From Owenia fusiformis (Eukaryota; Annelida; Polychaeta; Sabellida; Oweniidae), in contig CAIIXF020000003.1 of the NCBI GenBank assembly GCA_903813345.2, positions 23,387,248 through 23,451,247 on the forward strand: a stretch of 64,000 bases of DNA, read 5' to 3'. The notes below the pieces were generated by a model, which was not told the DNA's origin, ran no database searches, and saw only the letters and a list, made by a program, of their open reading frames with translations. The translations under genes were made by a program, and so were the position numbers. Below, one piece after another: positions 11,601 to 20,239 of the stretch. Each line of letters starts with the position of its first letter. The stretch's first letter is position 1.

Positions 11601-14600
11601 CTGTATAGCAGTGAAGCCCGGTCTTGAAGGATTGGAAATGACTATTGAACATCTATATGTTTGTACTCTGAAGGTCAGAGCCTAGTACAGCCCCCCTCCT
11701 TGGGTGTGCCCAGGAAAAAAAATTGGGCCCAGAAAAAATTTGGGCCAAAAAAGGCCTTTTGGTCATTACTGGGTCTATTAAGGACTTATTTTTCAATTTA
11801 AGCCAAATTTTGAAGAAAATAGGCCTCAATATTTCAAAAAATTTTATGCGTAAGCGTGGAAGTTTTTTTTCTGATCTGAAATTTGGCCCCCTCCCTTGTT
11901 GGTTCCCAGATCCGCCCCTGTAGTACCCTATATGCATTCAATGACGTTATCCTCTAAAGAAGGAAAATTATCATTAGAAAGGGTAGCATCATGTTGGTTA
12001 TTATATTTGCAAAGTGAAACTTGAATATATGAACACATCTGTAATTCAAACACCTCTCAATATGAACACTTGCTCCCAGTCCCAATTCTGTAAACTCTTA
12101 TGTGAATATATGCTATGAATGATGGTGCTTTAAGATAGTACTGTATCAGATTGTTAAACACGAAACAAGATAGCTGAGTAGCACAAAAAACATTGCTTAG
12201 ATTGACAGCTAGTTTATATACTTCACAAATAAGACAATTACTTTGTGATTACAATACAAACAAATGACTCATAGGATCCCATTACAGAAACTGAGTGCTT
12301 AACAACCTGCTTGAAAACAAAGTGGTGTCCTACACAAAAGATATGTAGAGTGACTGACATAGCAAACAATTATATGGTATAAACGTTATTTATGTTAAGT
12401 AAAACCTGTGTTCCATGAACACCCATAGAGCCACAAAAATGTGTTCACTAGAGGTAGGTGTTCACTATAGAGAGACAATTTTAACACAGAAGTCAGTGGA
12501 GTATGTGCTGAGAAGAAGTGTTCATGAGACAAAGTTGTTCACTGGAGAGGTGTTCACTGAGACAGGTTTTACTGTCTATGACATTTATTCCACCCTCATA
12601 TGCTTTTATTTCCTCTTGAAGAAGATGCAAATGCCCACAAAGAAATCCAAATCTTTCTGGCGAGTTCCCTGAAAGTACAGGGTAGCTCAAATAAGTAAGT
12701 TGACAGTTTTCAGAAAGAGACTGTTGAATAACTGTAAACCTACTTTTGGACCACCCAATTCATGTATATATAATAGTGTCTCCAATCTTAGTCAGTTATG
12801 AAAGCTGCACTTATTCTGATAACATTCCCTATATATTAATAGGTTTTACTGCATTTAACATTTATTTTGCTCCATACACAGGGGTTTCATAAGCAGCAGG
12901 CAACAGGTGATTTTCACTGTTTGTTTTTACAAAAGCGCCTGTTGTTTTAAGAGACTTTTCAACTTTTCCATGTCTAAATTTATGATTTCTATTAATTATG
13001 CCTGTTGTTCTCATTTATTTAGCATGTTGTGAGAAATTTTTGTGAAACCCCAGATACAGTACTTAGTCACTCTTAAAGATGCACATGTACTTTTATATTT
13101 GTAATCACGTCCCTGTAACAATATTTGGTTGGGGGAATATGATAAAGTAAAATATATAAATATTTTAAATATGAAGGCCACAGATGTTTGAATGTCAGTC
13201 AAGAGCAAATATTTATCATTGGATTTTATACAATGTGATTCACTGTTCTGAGCATACAACTCTATTTATATATTTATCATTACAAATTTGAAGTACATGT
13301 AATACTGTCTACTATCTTTCAAAGTGAGTTGCGAAACTCATACTACTATTATTATTGCTTATGAAAGGAGTTTTCAAAATTTTCCTAATATCATAAGGTT
13401 TCGAATTGTGTCTTCATTATGTCAATGCCATTTCCTCAAATATACTCAATTTTTCTCACTAAAGCATGGGCATAGGGCTTTATTTTGAGTTGGTTCGCCA
13501 ACTTGGGGATCCCTGGGGGATGGGGGGATGGACTTGGGGGATGGACAAAAGGACAATCAGACCACGATTAGACCATAATTTTGTGAGTATTTTTACCACG
13601 GACACTCAGACAGTGTGTCAGTCCTGGTAGGCCCAGAGCATGAGTAGTCGGATTTGCCCCATGGTTCGACGCATAAGGAAAGCACTGTGGGGGGGGGGGA
13701 GTCTGCTCACCCAAGAAATCTTTTTCAAAGACGTTATTTGTTGCAATCTCTGACAATCTGAGCTTTTAATCAACTTTGAATAGTTCTATTCTCATAAAAC
13801 TAAATCGTTAAAAATACAAATACAGTGTGTCGGATAAGCGGTCGCCATTCGCCAAATGCCATCAGAAAATACATCTGGCGAACAGTTTTAATGGAGCACT
13901 TGCCATAGTGGCGATCTGGGATCAAATCAGACTTGAAAACCCGACAATAATGGCACATTTCTGTCAAGGAACTCACCGAGATCGAAAATCCAGAACATCC
14001 GGATATTCCTTCTTGATCGATCCCGAAACGTTTTCTATCGTGGATTCTGATTGGCCTTGCTCTCGACTTCTTTATTCGAGAGTTCTGATTGGTCGAAGAG
14101 ATCATATATATGCGCATAAAAACTGCGCAGAAGATATCGCCGAAAAAATATTTTTAAACTCGGACATTTCCTTCTTCAATCATCAAAATATTGGTTTAGT
14201 ATAATGTGGAAAGCACCAAATGATAGATATTTATCGTGATGATGCACTGAATTACAAAATGTGCCACCTTTTCCGCATTTTAGTGTAAGTAATGATGAAG
14301 TACTCTATTATCGCCCACTGATTTCTTTCGGAAAATATTTTTTCTGTGTGTTCGGTAATAATACTTGGTTATTCCTTGATTTTTCTTGAACTTTGTGAAG
14401 CGGGGTGAATGGTTATTAGGGGGTCGGCGCTAAAAACGGCAATTACTGTTACTAAGCAACGTGTATTTTTTGTTCTTCATTAATTTTTCTGTGTAGATCT
14501 ATATATAGGCCCTAAAATTTGACTTTTATGAGGAATATCATGCTCAGTTTGCACAAAAGAGGTTCTAAATATCAATAATTTTCTGGAGGGGGAATGCTAC

Positions 14601-17600
14601 CACCCCCCCCCTCCCCCAGCCCGTGATACGTTTTTAATCATCATCATATCATAGTGTTATTATTAGGGAATTAAATGATACTTTGATATAGTTGGATGCA
14701 CAAGTTTGACAAATTGCAGATTCTTTACTTTTTAGATAAAATAAATGATTTTCGCAAAAATTTGCGATGTTAGCGTAATTTTATACTGGCTAGTGAAAAA
14801 TCTGTTTGGCCAGTGGTATCTGAAATCCAGTGGCCAAAATGGCTACCAGAAAAAAATCCTTATCTGACACACTGAAATATGGAATCAGCAATAAATGTAC
14901 AAATAAATTAATGCATTTTAACACATTTTTAATTTTTTCAAATTCATTCGGCATACCTGTGCATATTTTGCATAACTGACACTATGCCCATGTCAAGAAT
15001 TTCAGTTTTGATTCATTATGATATCTCGTATCATTTGTATTATCAATTTTCTAAGCAACTTATCTTTAGCATAACTGGTCTGGGTTCATAAAGAAACCAA
15101 CAGACTGTTATAGGGATATTAATAGCTTCCCTTGCTCATATATTCATGTTTTTTCCAAAATGTCAACTATAGACATGTTTTCTGCTGAAGTATGTGCTTC
15201 AAATGTCAACCTGATCATGCCTCTTTACTCTAATCACCACCAAAGTCATGCCAACTCTCAAAATATTGGCAGTTGTGGAAAACAAGAGTTAATTTCATTA
15301 TGGTTTACCCCCCCCCAACCCTTATCATCTCCAATAAAACAAAATTTAACAAATTATAATTAGCTAGTCCTTGGAAATCATTATTTCACCATCTACCCCC
15401 TAACAGCATCAATTTCCTTTTTTCTATAACTGTCATTCCCAATATAACCTTTATTCTTAATAAGGGGATCAATTTCCCCTTTGAAGTTGTATTTTCCTTT
15501 GTGTGTAGTACTAAATATTTTCATTTCACCAGACGTGACCTAATTAGCAATGTATAAATGTTTGTTCATACCCTTTGCATTTGTTCGACTTCTTAAAAGA
15601 GGGATTCGTCTTCACTCTTTCAGTTTGCAATAAATCTCTGAACTCATCGAGCCAATCAGAATTTTTTGTCGAAATACAGACAACTTTCTCGATATGGCTA
15701 TTTCCTCTGAAATCATCCTAAAGTTAATGAGCACAAATTTAGTATGTGTTCATTCCAGCTTTGCTGATTGGTTGAGAAAAGGCCACTGTGGCAATTTTGA
15801 AATGATTTATGACCCAGGCTGTCATGGGCACCAGTCTTGGCTGCTAAAATGTTATATAGTCTATACTAGGCAGAGGGTAGTTTATAACTAGACCCAGGTA
15901 TCTTCAGGGTAGTCTTGTACATTTTTCACCCGCCAGAATTATGAGAACAGGCATCCATCCAGTAATCTATTTTTGGCTTCAATTTGTTAGCCTCAATCAA
16001 TAATAAGTCTTGCTTCAAGGCTGTGTACTGTACCATCCCCCCATATACTATGTACATTCACTTGGCCAACAGGCAACACAACACTGGTGAGTGAAGTAGA
16101 TCAAGGGGGGAAATGTTCAGGGCAAGACTACAGGGTCTGACCTTAACTTTTTTTACCAGTAGCAAGGATTTGCTACCTTCTACCAAAACATTAGGAGCAA
16201 ATTCCCATATTCAGGTAGCAACAAAAATGCTCCAAGAAAACATTATCAGGTAGCAAATTGCTCCTCAAATTGCACTGAACGAAATGACCATTTTTACGTT
16301 CAAGAGTCATCTGAGAACAATTTGTGGTTTTTCAGACCAAAATCCGCATGTTTTCATTGAAAATAGGAGAATGAATCATCTAATCCTAATAAAGGTAGTA
16401 TAATCAATGGGGGGAAACAAATTATAGCGTATTCGTCGATGAAACATGTTATCGTGCAGGCGACATTTTTTTGGCAAGAAATTCCGTTTCGCTAAAGCGA
16501 GTAAAGTCCAATCAGTGATGTTGTCTTATTTTGTTTCATTTTGGGATCCATATCAACCAATCAGCGTTGAGGCTATCAGAAGCGCGATGAAAAAATATCG
16601 GGAGTGGTAAGTTCCATTGATTCTATGCGATAGAAGGGTTGAAATACATGAGATTCATTGCGTAAATTTGAGGTAGCAAGCATTTGCTCCGGGCCACGAA
16701 GTTTTTGGAGCAAAATGTGAAATCAGGTAGCAAATTTGCTCCTTGCTACCGCTAAGATCGAACCCTGGACTATCAATAATTTTTTAATACATGGTAACTG
16801 GAATAATGAATCATTTTTGATTTTTATGTCACATGTTTTATATGAAATATTGTTATGGTCTCCAACTTTTTTGTGGTGGCATGAGGCAGTTGCTGTCAAA
16901 ATCTTATACATATGTTTCTATTTTTTATATACTGTTGCAATATAGTTATTTGTTTGCTCATTTTTTAAATTCAAAGTACTTCCAAACATTTAAAATTTTA
17001 CTGAAGCCATATCGTCTTACGAAAGTATAATATGCTACGGCAAAAATTGTAAAATAACTAGCCTATTTTACACTTAAAACAAATTGCTATTACAGATTTT
17101 ACCCTGCGTGCAGAGTCTAGTTAAACTACACTCTGCCTAGTAGAGACCATATTACAGTTCAGTAGTCCCGCCCCCACGACGGGTACTGGTGATAGTTTGG
17201 GTAATTAAATCACTTTTGACCTACGCGCTGACCTTTCTTCCACCAATCAGCCAGCTTGAAGAAACATACGCCAAATGCGTTCTAATTAAATATGCGCATG
17301 TCATTGGTCAATTCCGGGCTCAACAATGACGTCAGAAGGAATGACCATATATAGAACGTCGGTCAAATTTGGCCGACGAACACTGATTGGCGCGGTGAGT
17401 TCACAGGTTTATTTTAGTTTGAAAGAGTGAAGACGAAGCTCTCTTTTAAGAAGTGAAGTCAAACGAATGCAAAGGGTATACAGATTTATATATTGTACCT
17501 AAATAGACTAGATGCGAATAGAAATTATCTTGATTTACGTTATTAAATATTCAAAATTCAGTCAAAGTGATGTCATATCTGAAATCTACATGTAAAAGTA

Positions 17601-18861
17601 CATCTAGAAAAATGGTTTCGAAAATTGTTTATCAACTTTGAAAATTTAATTTTTTTGAAAATGTGACTTCTAGCTCGGGTTGATTCCTCATAGACCTCAT
17701 GTTACAAAATCACAAAAAGTGAAATATCTTTTCTTGTATTTTCTTTTACTGGACATATTTTAATTTGCATAACTATTAGATACATAAGGGTTATATAAAA
17801 ATTGAACCACTAAAACAGATGTAATTTAAGTTAAATGGAACTTTCTTCTATACACGCCATGTTATCTGACCCGAACGAGCCACCTGGTGGCGAAACTGGT
17901 AACTACCTACTCGCATCTGCGTTATTAGTGTAAAATCAGCACAAAAATGGCTGCCATTTTAAAACGAATAGTCATTTTGAAAATTGGCTTTCTAGCAGAA
18001 CTTCTACTCTCATTGGACAGATGTGTACAACATATTGTATATAACTGTCACATGTTATTGTCTAAAGTCTAATGTTGAAGTAATCCTTTCTCTAATTGAT
18101 AATTTTGTGCAAAACATTTCACTGCAATTACCACATGATGGAACATAAAGATAACAGACTGAGTTTTAACTCAGTAGACAGATGTTAGATACATACTAGC
18201 CATAATGTGTGTTTTGCGAGTGTACATTACCTTAAAAAAGTTTTTCAGAAATATTTACATTCACGAGTCTTCTATCGTCTTCTAATATGCTGAACACCAG
18301 GGTCTTTTTCTTCCATGATGTATACTCAGGAGAATATACTGTTGAACATGGTTGCCACCATATTTTTCATATATACCATCTAACTATAATAATCATGCAA
18401 TCGGTTCTTATCCAATGAGAAAGCGAAAAACGTTCCAATGATTCCCATAAATATCTTCCTCTGGAGTCCGATTCCTTTTGAAGAGAACTGATGGAAAACT
18501 GAAGGTGATAAGATGAGTAAGATTTATTGTGTAGCACAAAAAGAGTGGATATTCTGAAACTAGGTGGGTTACACAGAAAACAGAAAATATGGTTGCATCA
18601 TCTATCACCCAAAAATAAAAACTACGTCATTTTTCAAAACAAAGCAAAAAATCAAAATTTTTCCAAACCTTTGTAGTGAACTCGGAGGTTATTTTGGGAC
18701 AATCCGATGAAGTTGTACTTGTCTTTCGGACTCCATGACCTAGGTAACGGTGTGCACTTTTCGTTTATTGCCGGATAAAGCATCTGGATGCGTTCATCAA
18801 AGGTTATTTGACCAGAAAGTTGCCCTTCCTCCGTGGAGGTACTCGCAACTACGGCAGCCAT
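5503..18861 (-). CDS. RANBP9: RanBPM (RANBP9/RANBP10-family) gene, ten exons, complete
   Basis: Scaffold subunit of the CTLH E3 ubiquitin ligase complex (known family role), nuclear and cytoplasmic. Exons on the minus strand: 18669-18861, 9992-10103, 9041-9284, 8470-8571, 7940-8022, 7530-7642, 6690-7238, 6216-6367, 5866-5977, 5503-5633. All introns are GT-AG and phases match, giving 1791 nt and 596 residues plus stop. Domains in order: short N-terminus; SPRY about 35-217 (motifs [33 protein letters not shown]); LisH about 246-278 (YLVHHGYC); CTLH about 281-340 ([20 protein letters not shown]); Ser/Asn-rich linker about 341-460; C-terminal CRA about 470-590, ending [13 protein letters not shown]. 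It lacks the long Pro/Gln-rich N-terminus of vertebrate RANBP9. The family is certain; RANBP9 and RANBP10 are a vertebrate split, so the symbol is nominal. No stop codon or frameshift is seen. Confidence 0.96.
5866..5977 (-). CDS. RANBP9: RanBPM exon 9 (CRA, middle)
   Basis: Encodes residues 517-553: [20 protein letters not shown], then [17 protein letters not shown], nearly identical in order to vertebrate RANBP9. Acceptor GTTATAG|GAT; donor TTAG|GTAAGG, phase 1. Confidence 0.95.
6216..6367 (-). CDS. RANBP9: RanBPM exon 8 (CRA, first part)
   Basis: Encodes residues 466-516, including [20 protein letters not shown] and [18 protein letters not shown], matching the start of the C-terminal CRA region. 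Acceptor TTTCAG|AACTTG; donor TTGCAG|GTATTT, phase 0. Confidence 0.94.
6690..7238 (-). CDS. RANBP9: RanBPM exon 7 (CTLH plus polar linker)
   Basis: Encodes residues 283-465. The first 55 or so are the CTLH motif ([34 protein letters not shown]). The rest is low-complexity Ser/Arg/Asn and then acidic sequence, containing the short repeat [10 protein letters not shown] and [13 protein letters not shown], equivalent to the variable linker of vertebrate RANBP9. Acceptor TTTCAG|GAATAC; donor ATATGG|GTAGGT. The largest exon of the gene. Confidence 0.95.
7355..7460 (-). repeat. Dispersed ATGTCACCACC-family repeat, minus-strand copy in intron 6
   Basis: Reverse-strand landmarks: AAAATGTCACAACCTGCCAT, TACAGATGCCAGCAGCCGAA and CAATATGTCACCACTTGTGG. 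The only convincing minus-strand member in the window; the others are all plus. Confidence 0.6.
7530..7642 (-). CDS. RANBP9: RanBPM exon 6 (LisH)
   Basis: Encodes residues 245-283: the LisH motif [20 protein letters not shown] followed by [10 protein letters not shown], the link into CTLH. Acceptor TTTTCAG|ATTTG; donor GACAAA|GTTAGT, phase 1. LisH mediates dimerisation in this family. Confidence 0.94.
7940..8022 (-). CDS. RANBP9: RanBPM exon 5 (SPRY-LisH linker)
   Basis: Encodes residues 218-245, starting [20 protein letters not shown] and ending DWQTTLQK. It matches the vertebrate EWRTKIQAQIDRFP segment in position and length but is more diverged. Acceptor TTTTAG|GAG; donor CAAAA|GTAAAT, phase 2. 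Confidence 0.9.
8470..8571 (-). CDS. RANBP9: RanBPM exon 4 (SPRY end)
   Basis: Encodes 34 codons, residues 184-217, with [18 protein letters not shown] and [11 protein letters not shown]. Acceptor TTTGCAG|AAT and donor ATGAAG|GTTAGT, both phase 0. It closes the SPRY fold by alignment to the known family. Confidence 0.94.
9041..9284 (-). CDS. RANBP9: RanBPM exon 3 (SPRY core)
   Basis: Encodes residues 102-183. Contains [20 protein letters not shown] and [20 protein letters not shown], the best-conserved block of the domain. Acceptor ATTTAG|GTACATG; donor CTGATTTACCA|GTAAGT in phase 0. Confidence 0.96.
9745..9947 (+). mobile_element. CAGTGATCTC...AACACTG element, RanBPM intron 2 copy
   Basis: Starts CAGTGATCTCCC and ends GGAGAACACTG. 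Interior GCACCCACCTGAAAATTCAT, then GAAAAATGGCCATATTTTGA matches the copies at 27881 and 42145. Flanks CTTGG/CTGGA are only partly alike, so the target duplication has decayed. It sits 44 bp past the exon 2 donor. Confidence 0.8.
9992..10103 (-). CDS. RANBP9: RanBPM exon 2 (SPRY)
   Basis: Encodes residues 65-102, including [20 protein letters not shown] and [11 protein letters not shown], a near-invariant stretch of the RanBPM SPRY domain. Acceptor TTCAG|GTGTAGG and donor GATGG|GTAAGA. The sequence around the acceptor has been tandemly duplicated into the adjoining intron (see the repeat at 10136-10440). Confidence 0.95.
10136..10440. repeat. Tandem repeats derived from the RanBPM intron 1/exon 2 boundary
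   Basis: Repeated phrase (T/A)CCTT(G/A)AAATACACC at about 10151, 10219, 10310 and 10399, each followed by CCATAAAAGCT(A/G)CAT, two of them by CTTTCCTACAA. The phrase GCTGCATCTT..CTTTCCTACA also occurs across the exon 2 acceptor (10070-10110). Units of about 70-90 bp thus include a piece of the exon edge. Confidence 0.65.
11688..11920. mobile_element. 233-bp CAG...CTG element with 5-bp TSD
   Basis: Left end CAGCCCCCCTCC, right end GATCCGCCCCTG. Exact direct repeat TAGTA at 11683-11687 and 11921-11925. Interior rich in TTTGGGCC-type phrases. Its right end resembles the element at 5187-5326. Open frames on both strands are incidental. Confidence 0.8.
12398..12574 (+). mobile_element. CAGTAAAACCTG-family MITE in RanBPM intron 1
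   Basis: Left end AGTAAAACCTGTGTT (first C lost), right end CAGGTTTTACTG. Shares GAAGTCAGTGGAGTATGT with the copy at 63760 and, in reverse, with 49323. TA precedes the left end; the right flank is TC, so the second TA is lost. Confidence 0.82.
12879..13053. mobile_element. 175-bp CAGGGGTTTCA element with 5-bp TSD
   Basis: Left CAGGGGTTTCATAAGC, right end reverse-read CTGGGGTTTCAC. Direct repeat ATACA at 12874-12878 and 13054-13058. A second member in reverse orientation is at 31427-31600; both contain AGCAGGCAACAGGTGATTTT. Confidence 0.85.
13823..14874. mobile_element. 1052-bp CAGTGTGTC element with 5-bp TSD
   Basis: Ends CAGTGTGTCGGATAAG and, in reverse, CAGTGTGTCAGATAAG (15 of 16 identical). 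Flanked by AAATA at 13818-13822 and 14875-14879. The interior has CCAAT-type boxes (ATTGG at 14050 and 14088) and a TATATA at 14105-14110 but no transposase I can recognise; open frames of 105-125 codons lie inside and match nothing I know. Probably non-autonomous, possibly hAT-like, but the 5-bp TSD is short for classical hAT. Confidence 0.85.
15560..15899 (+). repeat. Promoter-like dispersed repeat, copy in intron 1
   Basis: Landmarks: ATACCCTTTGCATTTGTTCG, CGACTTCTTAAAAGAG, TCTTCACTCTTTCAG, GAGCCAATCAGA, and near the end TATAGTCTATACTAGGCAGA with GTTTATAACTAGAC. It aligns in reverse to 17094-17505 and directly to 39035-39228 and 49735-49800. Confidence 0.75.
16131..16767. mobile_element. 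637-bp CAGGGTTCGATCTTAG element with 5-bp TSD
   Basis: Left end CAGGGTCTGACCTTAAC, right end reverse-read CAGGGTTCGATCTTAGC. Direct repeat GACTA at 16126-16130 and 16768-16772. Sub-terminal phrase AGGTAGCAAATTTGCTCC occurs several times in both orientations. Ends are hAT-like. No coding; CCAATCAG occurs twice in the middle (about 16509 and 16558). Confidence 0.87.
16847..16905 (+). repeat. Dispersed ATGTCACCACC-family fragment
   Basis: Only the phrase ATTGTTATGGTCTCCAACTT, then TTTTGTGGTGGCATGAGGCA survives; the 3' half is missing. Confidence 0.5.
17094..17505 (-). repeat. Promoter-like dispersed repeat, best copy
   Basis: Reverse orientation relative to the 15560 copy. Read on the plus strand it has CCAAT at 17243-17247, inverted CCAAT at 17303-17307 and 17386-17390, a perfect CRE TGACGTCA at 17327-17334, and TATATA at 17348-17353. 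This is the spacing of a polymerase II promoter or an LTR U3. It abuts the element at 17510. Whether it is an LTR is not established; TG...CA ends were not found. Confidence 0.65.
17510..17918 (-). mobile_element. 409-bp element with short inverted ends, copy 2
   Basis: Plus-strand left end AGATGCGAATAG, right end CTACTCGCATCT. Reverse-oriented match to 1586-1997 over the full length, including GCCACCTGGTGGCGAAACTG and the adjoining TAACTACCTACTCGCATCT. Confidence 0.72.
18669..18861 (-). CDS. RANBP9: RanBPM exon 1 (start codon, N-terminus, SPRY start)
   Basis: Encodes residues 1-64 plus the first base of Gly65. The start ATG is followed by [13 protein letters not shown], then the conserved [19 protein letters not shown]. 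Donor AAAG|GTTTGG. The open frame runs a few codons past the donor, but the family sequence HYKG and the matching phase-2 remainder at exon 2 place the splice here. Separated from exon 2 by the 8565-bp first intron. Confidence 0.93.
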
Positions 18862-18960
18862 TTCTTCTTTACCAAGTCCCAGGATGTATTAAAACAAATT
18901 TTCTGATTGGCTAAAATAAAGGATCTAAACCAATGAAAAGTCTTTTTACAAAATTAAAAG
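18862..18960 (-). promoter_or_regulatory. Probable RanBPM 5' UTR/proximal promoter with a CCAAT box
   Basis: Sequence just upstream of the RanBPM start codon. A minus-strand CCAAT (plus-strand ATTGG at 18906-18910) sits about 45 nt before the ATG, and an inverted one lies at 18930-18934. No TATA box is obvious. The transcription start cannot be placed from sequence. Confidence 0.3.
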
Positions 18961-19760
18961 AAATTATTTGGGGACCGATCATCATCTGTTGCACAAGAAG
19001 TAACATTTGAAATCACAAAAAAATTAAATTAACCAAAATAATTTAATTAAGCAGTATCTCACATTAATTGGAATTCTCTAAGTAGACAACATACGCCTTT
19101 ACCAATACTGTGGAAGTTGTAGAAAGATGCAGCAATGAGCTTTGTTATCAAACCGACACAATGCTGCTTCAATGAACTCTTCTTTCACGTTTATACTCTT
19201 GCATGGATCTCAACATTTTCTAATTTATATCTGAATGTTTTAATTTGTGGCAGACTTAACTGTTCTTCATTTGCTAATGTGCATATAATGGCCATTCATT
19301 AGTTTTAAGATATTGACAGGTTCATCAATCATATAGAGGGCGCAATCATCATAAAGATTTAGAGTTGAACCGAAGTTCAAATTTTCTCTCGATTTTATAC
19401 GGAATTACTTGGTAAAAACAGATTTACATTTACCGTTAGTCTCTGCAAAGTTTATGTAAGTATTTTATTAAGATATATTTTGCATTATAGGCCTAGCGTA
19501 CCCAATGAAGAAAGGCCAATTGTAAAGATGAATATGGTTTTCTGTTTTGCATGTTTTGTTTGATTTGGAGTTTCAGTTTCACTTTTTTTGCTTTGCAAGA
19601 AATCAAAATGTTTCTTGAAACTAAAAATTCTCTTGCAGGGTTGTGCATATTCACAAAGTAAAATTAATTAACGTTACCGGTCAGTCTAAAACTAATTGTT
19701 TCTAGATTAGTCTATATAGCCTAGAAGATTGTATGAGGATCCTGGAAGTGGTGGCATAAT
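18961..19760. other. RanBPM upstream region, no gene recognised
   Basis: A+T-rich, no repeat or coding signal that I can support. Any distal promoter elements of RanBPM would lie here and in the following 500 bp. Confidence 0.45.
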
Positions 19761-19800
19761 GTTATACCATGGGCTTTCAAGAGAAAGCCCATGGTTATAC
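19761..19800. repeat. Short hairpin with ACCATGGGCTTTC arms (1)
   Basis: GTTATACCATGGGCTTTC, a 5-nt spacer, then AAAGCCCATGGTTATAC: a near-perfect hairpin. The same arm core recurs in a second hairpin at 22515-22568. Confidence 0.85.
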
Positions 19801-19866
19801 ATAGTCTCGAACTTTATGGTTGACAGTGTTTGGCGTTCGGTGTCTGTAAAAATTCTTACAATTCCT
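19800..19866 (+). repeat. Dispersed ATGTCACCACC-family fragment
   Basis: Contains CATAGTCTCGAACTTTATGG, then GTGTTTGGCGTTCGGTGTCT and GTAAAAATTCTTACAATTCC. Starts immediately after the hairpin at 19761-19800. Confidence 0.55.
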
Positions 19867-19928
19867 AATATCTTAAATTTTTACTGTAGACATAACATAT
19901 GACTTCCAAAACATTTCTGCCAATATCT

Positions 19929-20176
19929 GTTACCATGGCAACAAATTAGTGGACTTGTAATATTTTGTAACCGTTTGCAATAATTTAAGAAGTAAGTATT
20001 ATTCCTAACACAGAGACACGTTACGACTTTTAACAAATTTTTGGCAGTTTCAATTACCATGGCAATGATTGAATATATGTTATCATGGAAACAGTCTTAA
20101 AACACTTCTCATATTTCTTACAAACTGTTACTTAAGAATGCATACTTACATTGACTTGAAATATTACCATGGCAAC
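19929..20176. promoter_or_regulatory. Cluster of RFX X-box-like sites
   Basis: GTTACCATGGCAAC at 19929-19942 is a full match to the X-box consensus (GTTRCCATGGCAAC type). Near matches: ATTACCATGGCAAT at 20053-20066, GTTATCATGGAAAC about 20079-20092, ATTACCATGGCAAC at 20163-20176. The first and last lie in a duplicated phrase with AACAAATTAGTGGACTTGTA (period about 234 bp), so the cluster partly reflects duplication. About 1.1-1.3 kb upstream of the RanBPM start. Function unproven. Confidence 0.45.
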
Positions 20177-20239
20177 AAATAAGTGGACTTGTAACATTTT
20201 GTAATCATTTCTAAAGCACTTATTTATAAAGTGGTGACA

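Larger units (their letters stand above)
10104..18668 (-). other. RanBPM intron 1 (8.6 kb), loaded with mobile elements
   Basis: Intron between exons 1 and 2. It contains exon-boundary tandem repeats (10136-10440), elements at 11688, 12398, 12879, 13823 and 16131, and promoter-like repeat copies at 15560 and 17094. It also holds a 409-bp element at 17510 and a dispersed-repeat fragment near 16847. The stretches 10441-11687, 11921-12397, 14880-15559 and 17919-18668 hold nothing I recognise beyond A+T-rich sequence and C/G runs. Confidence 0.85.

Noticed and set aside
13827-14204. 125-codon plus-strand and 105-codon minus-strand frames
   Set aside because: Both lie inside the 1052-bp inverted-repeat element and overlap each other; neither resembles a transposase.
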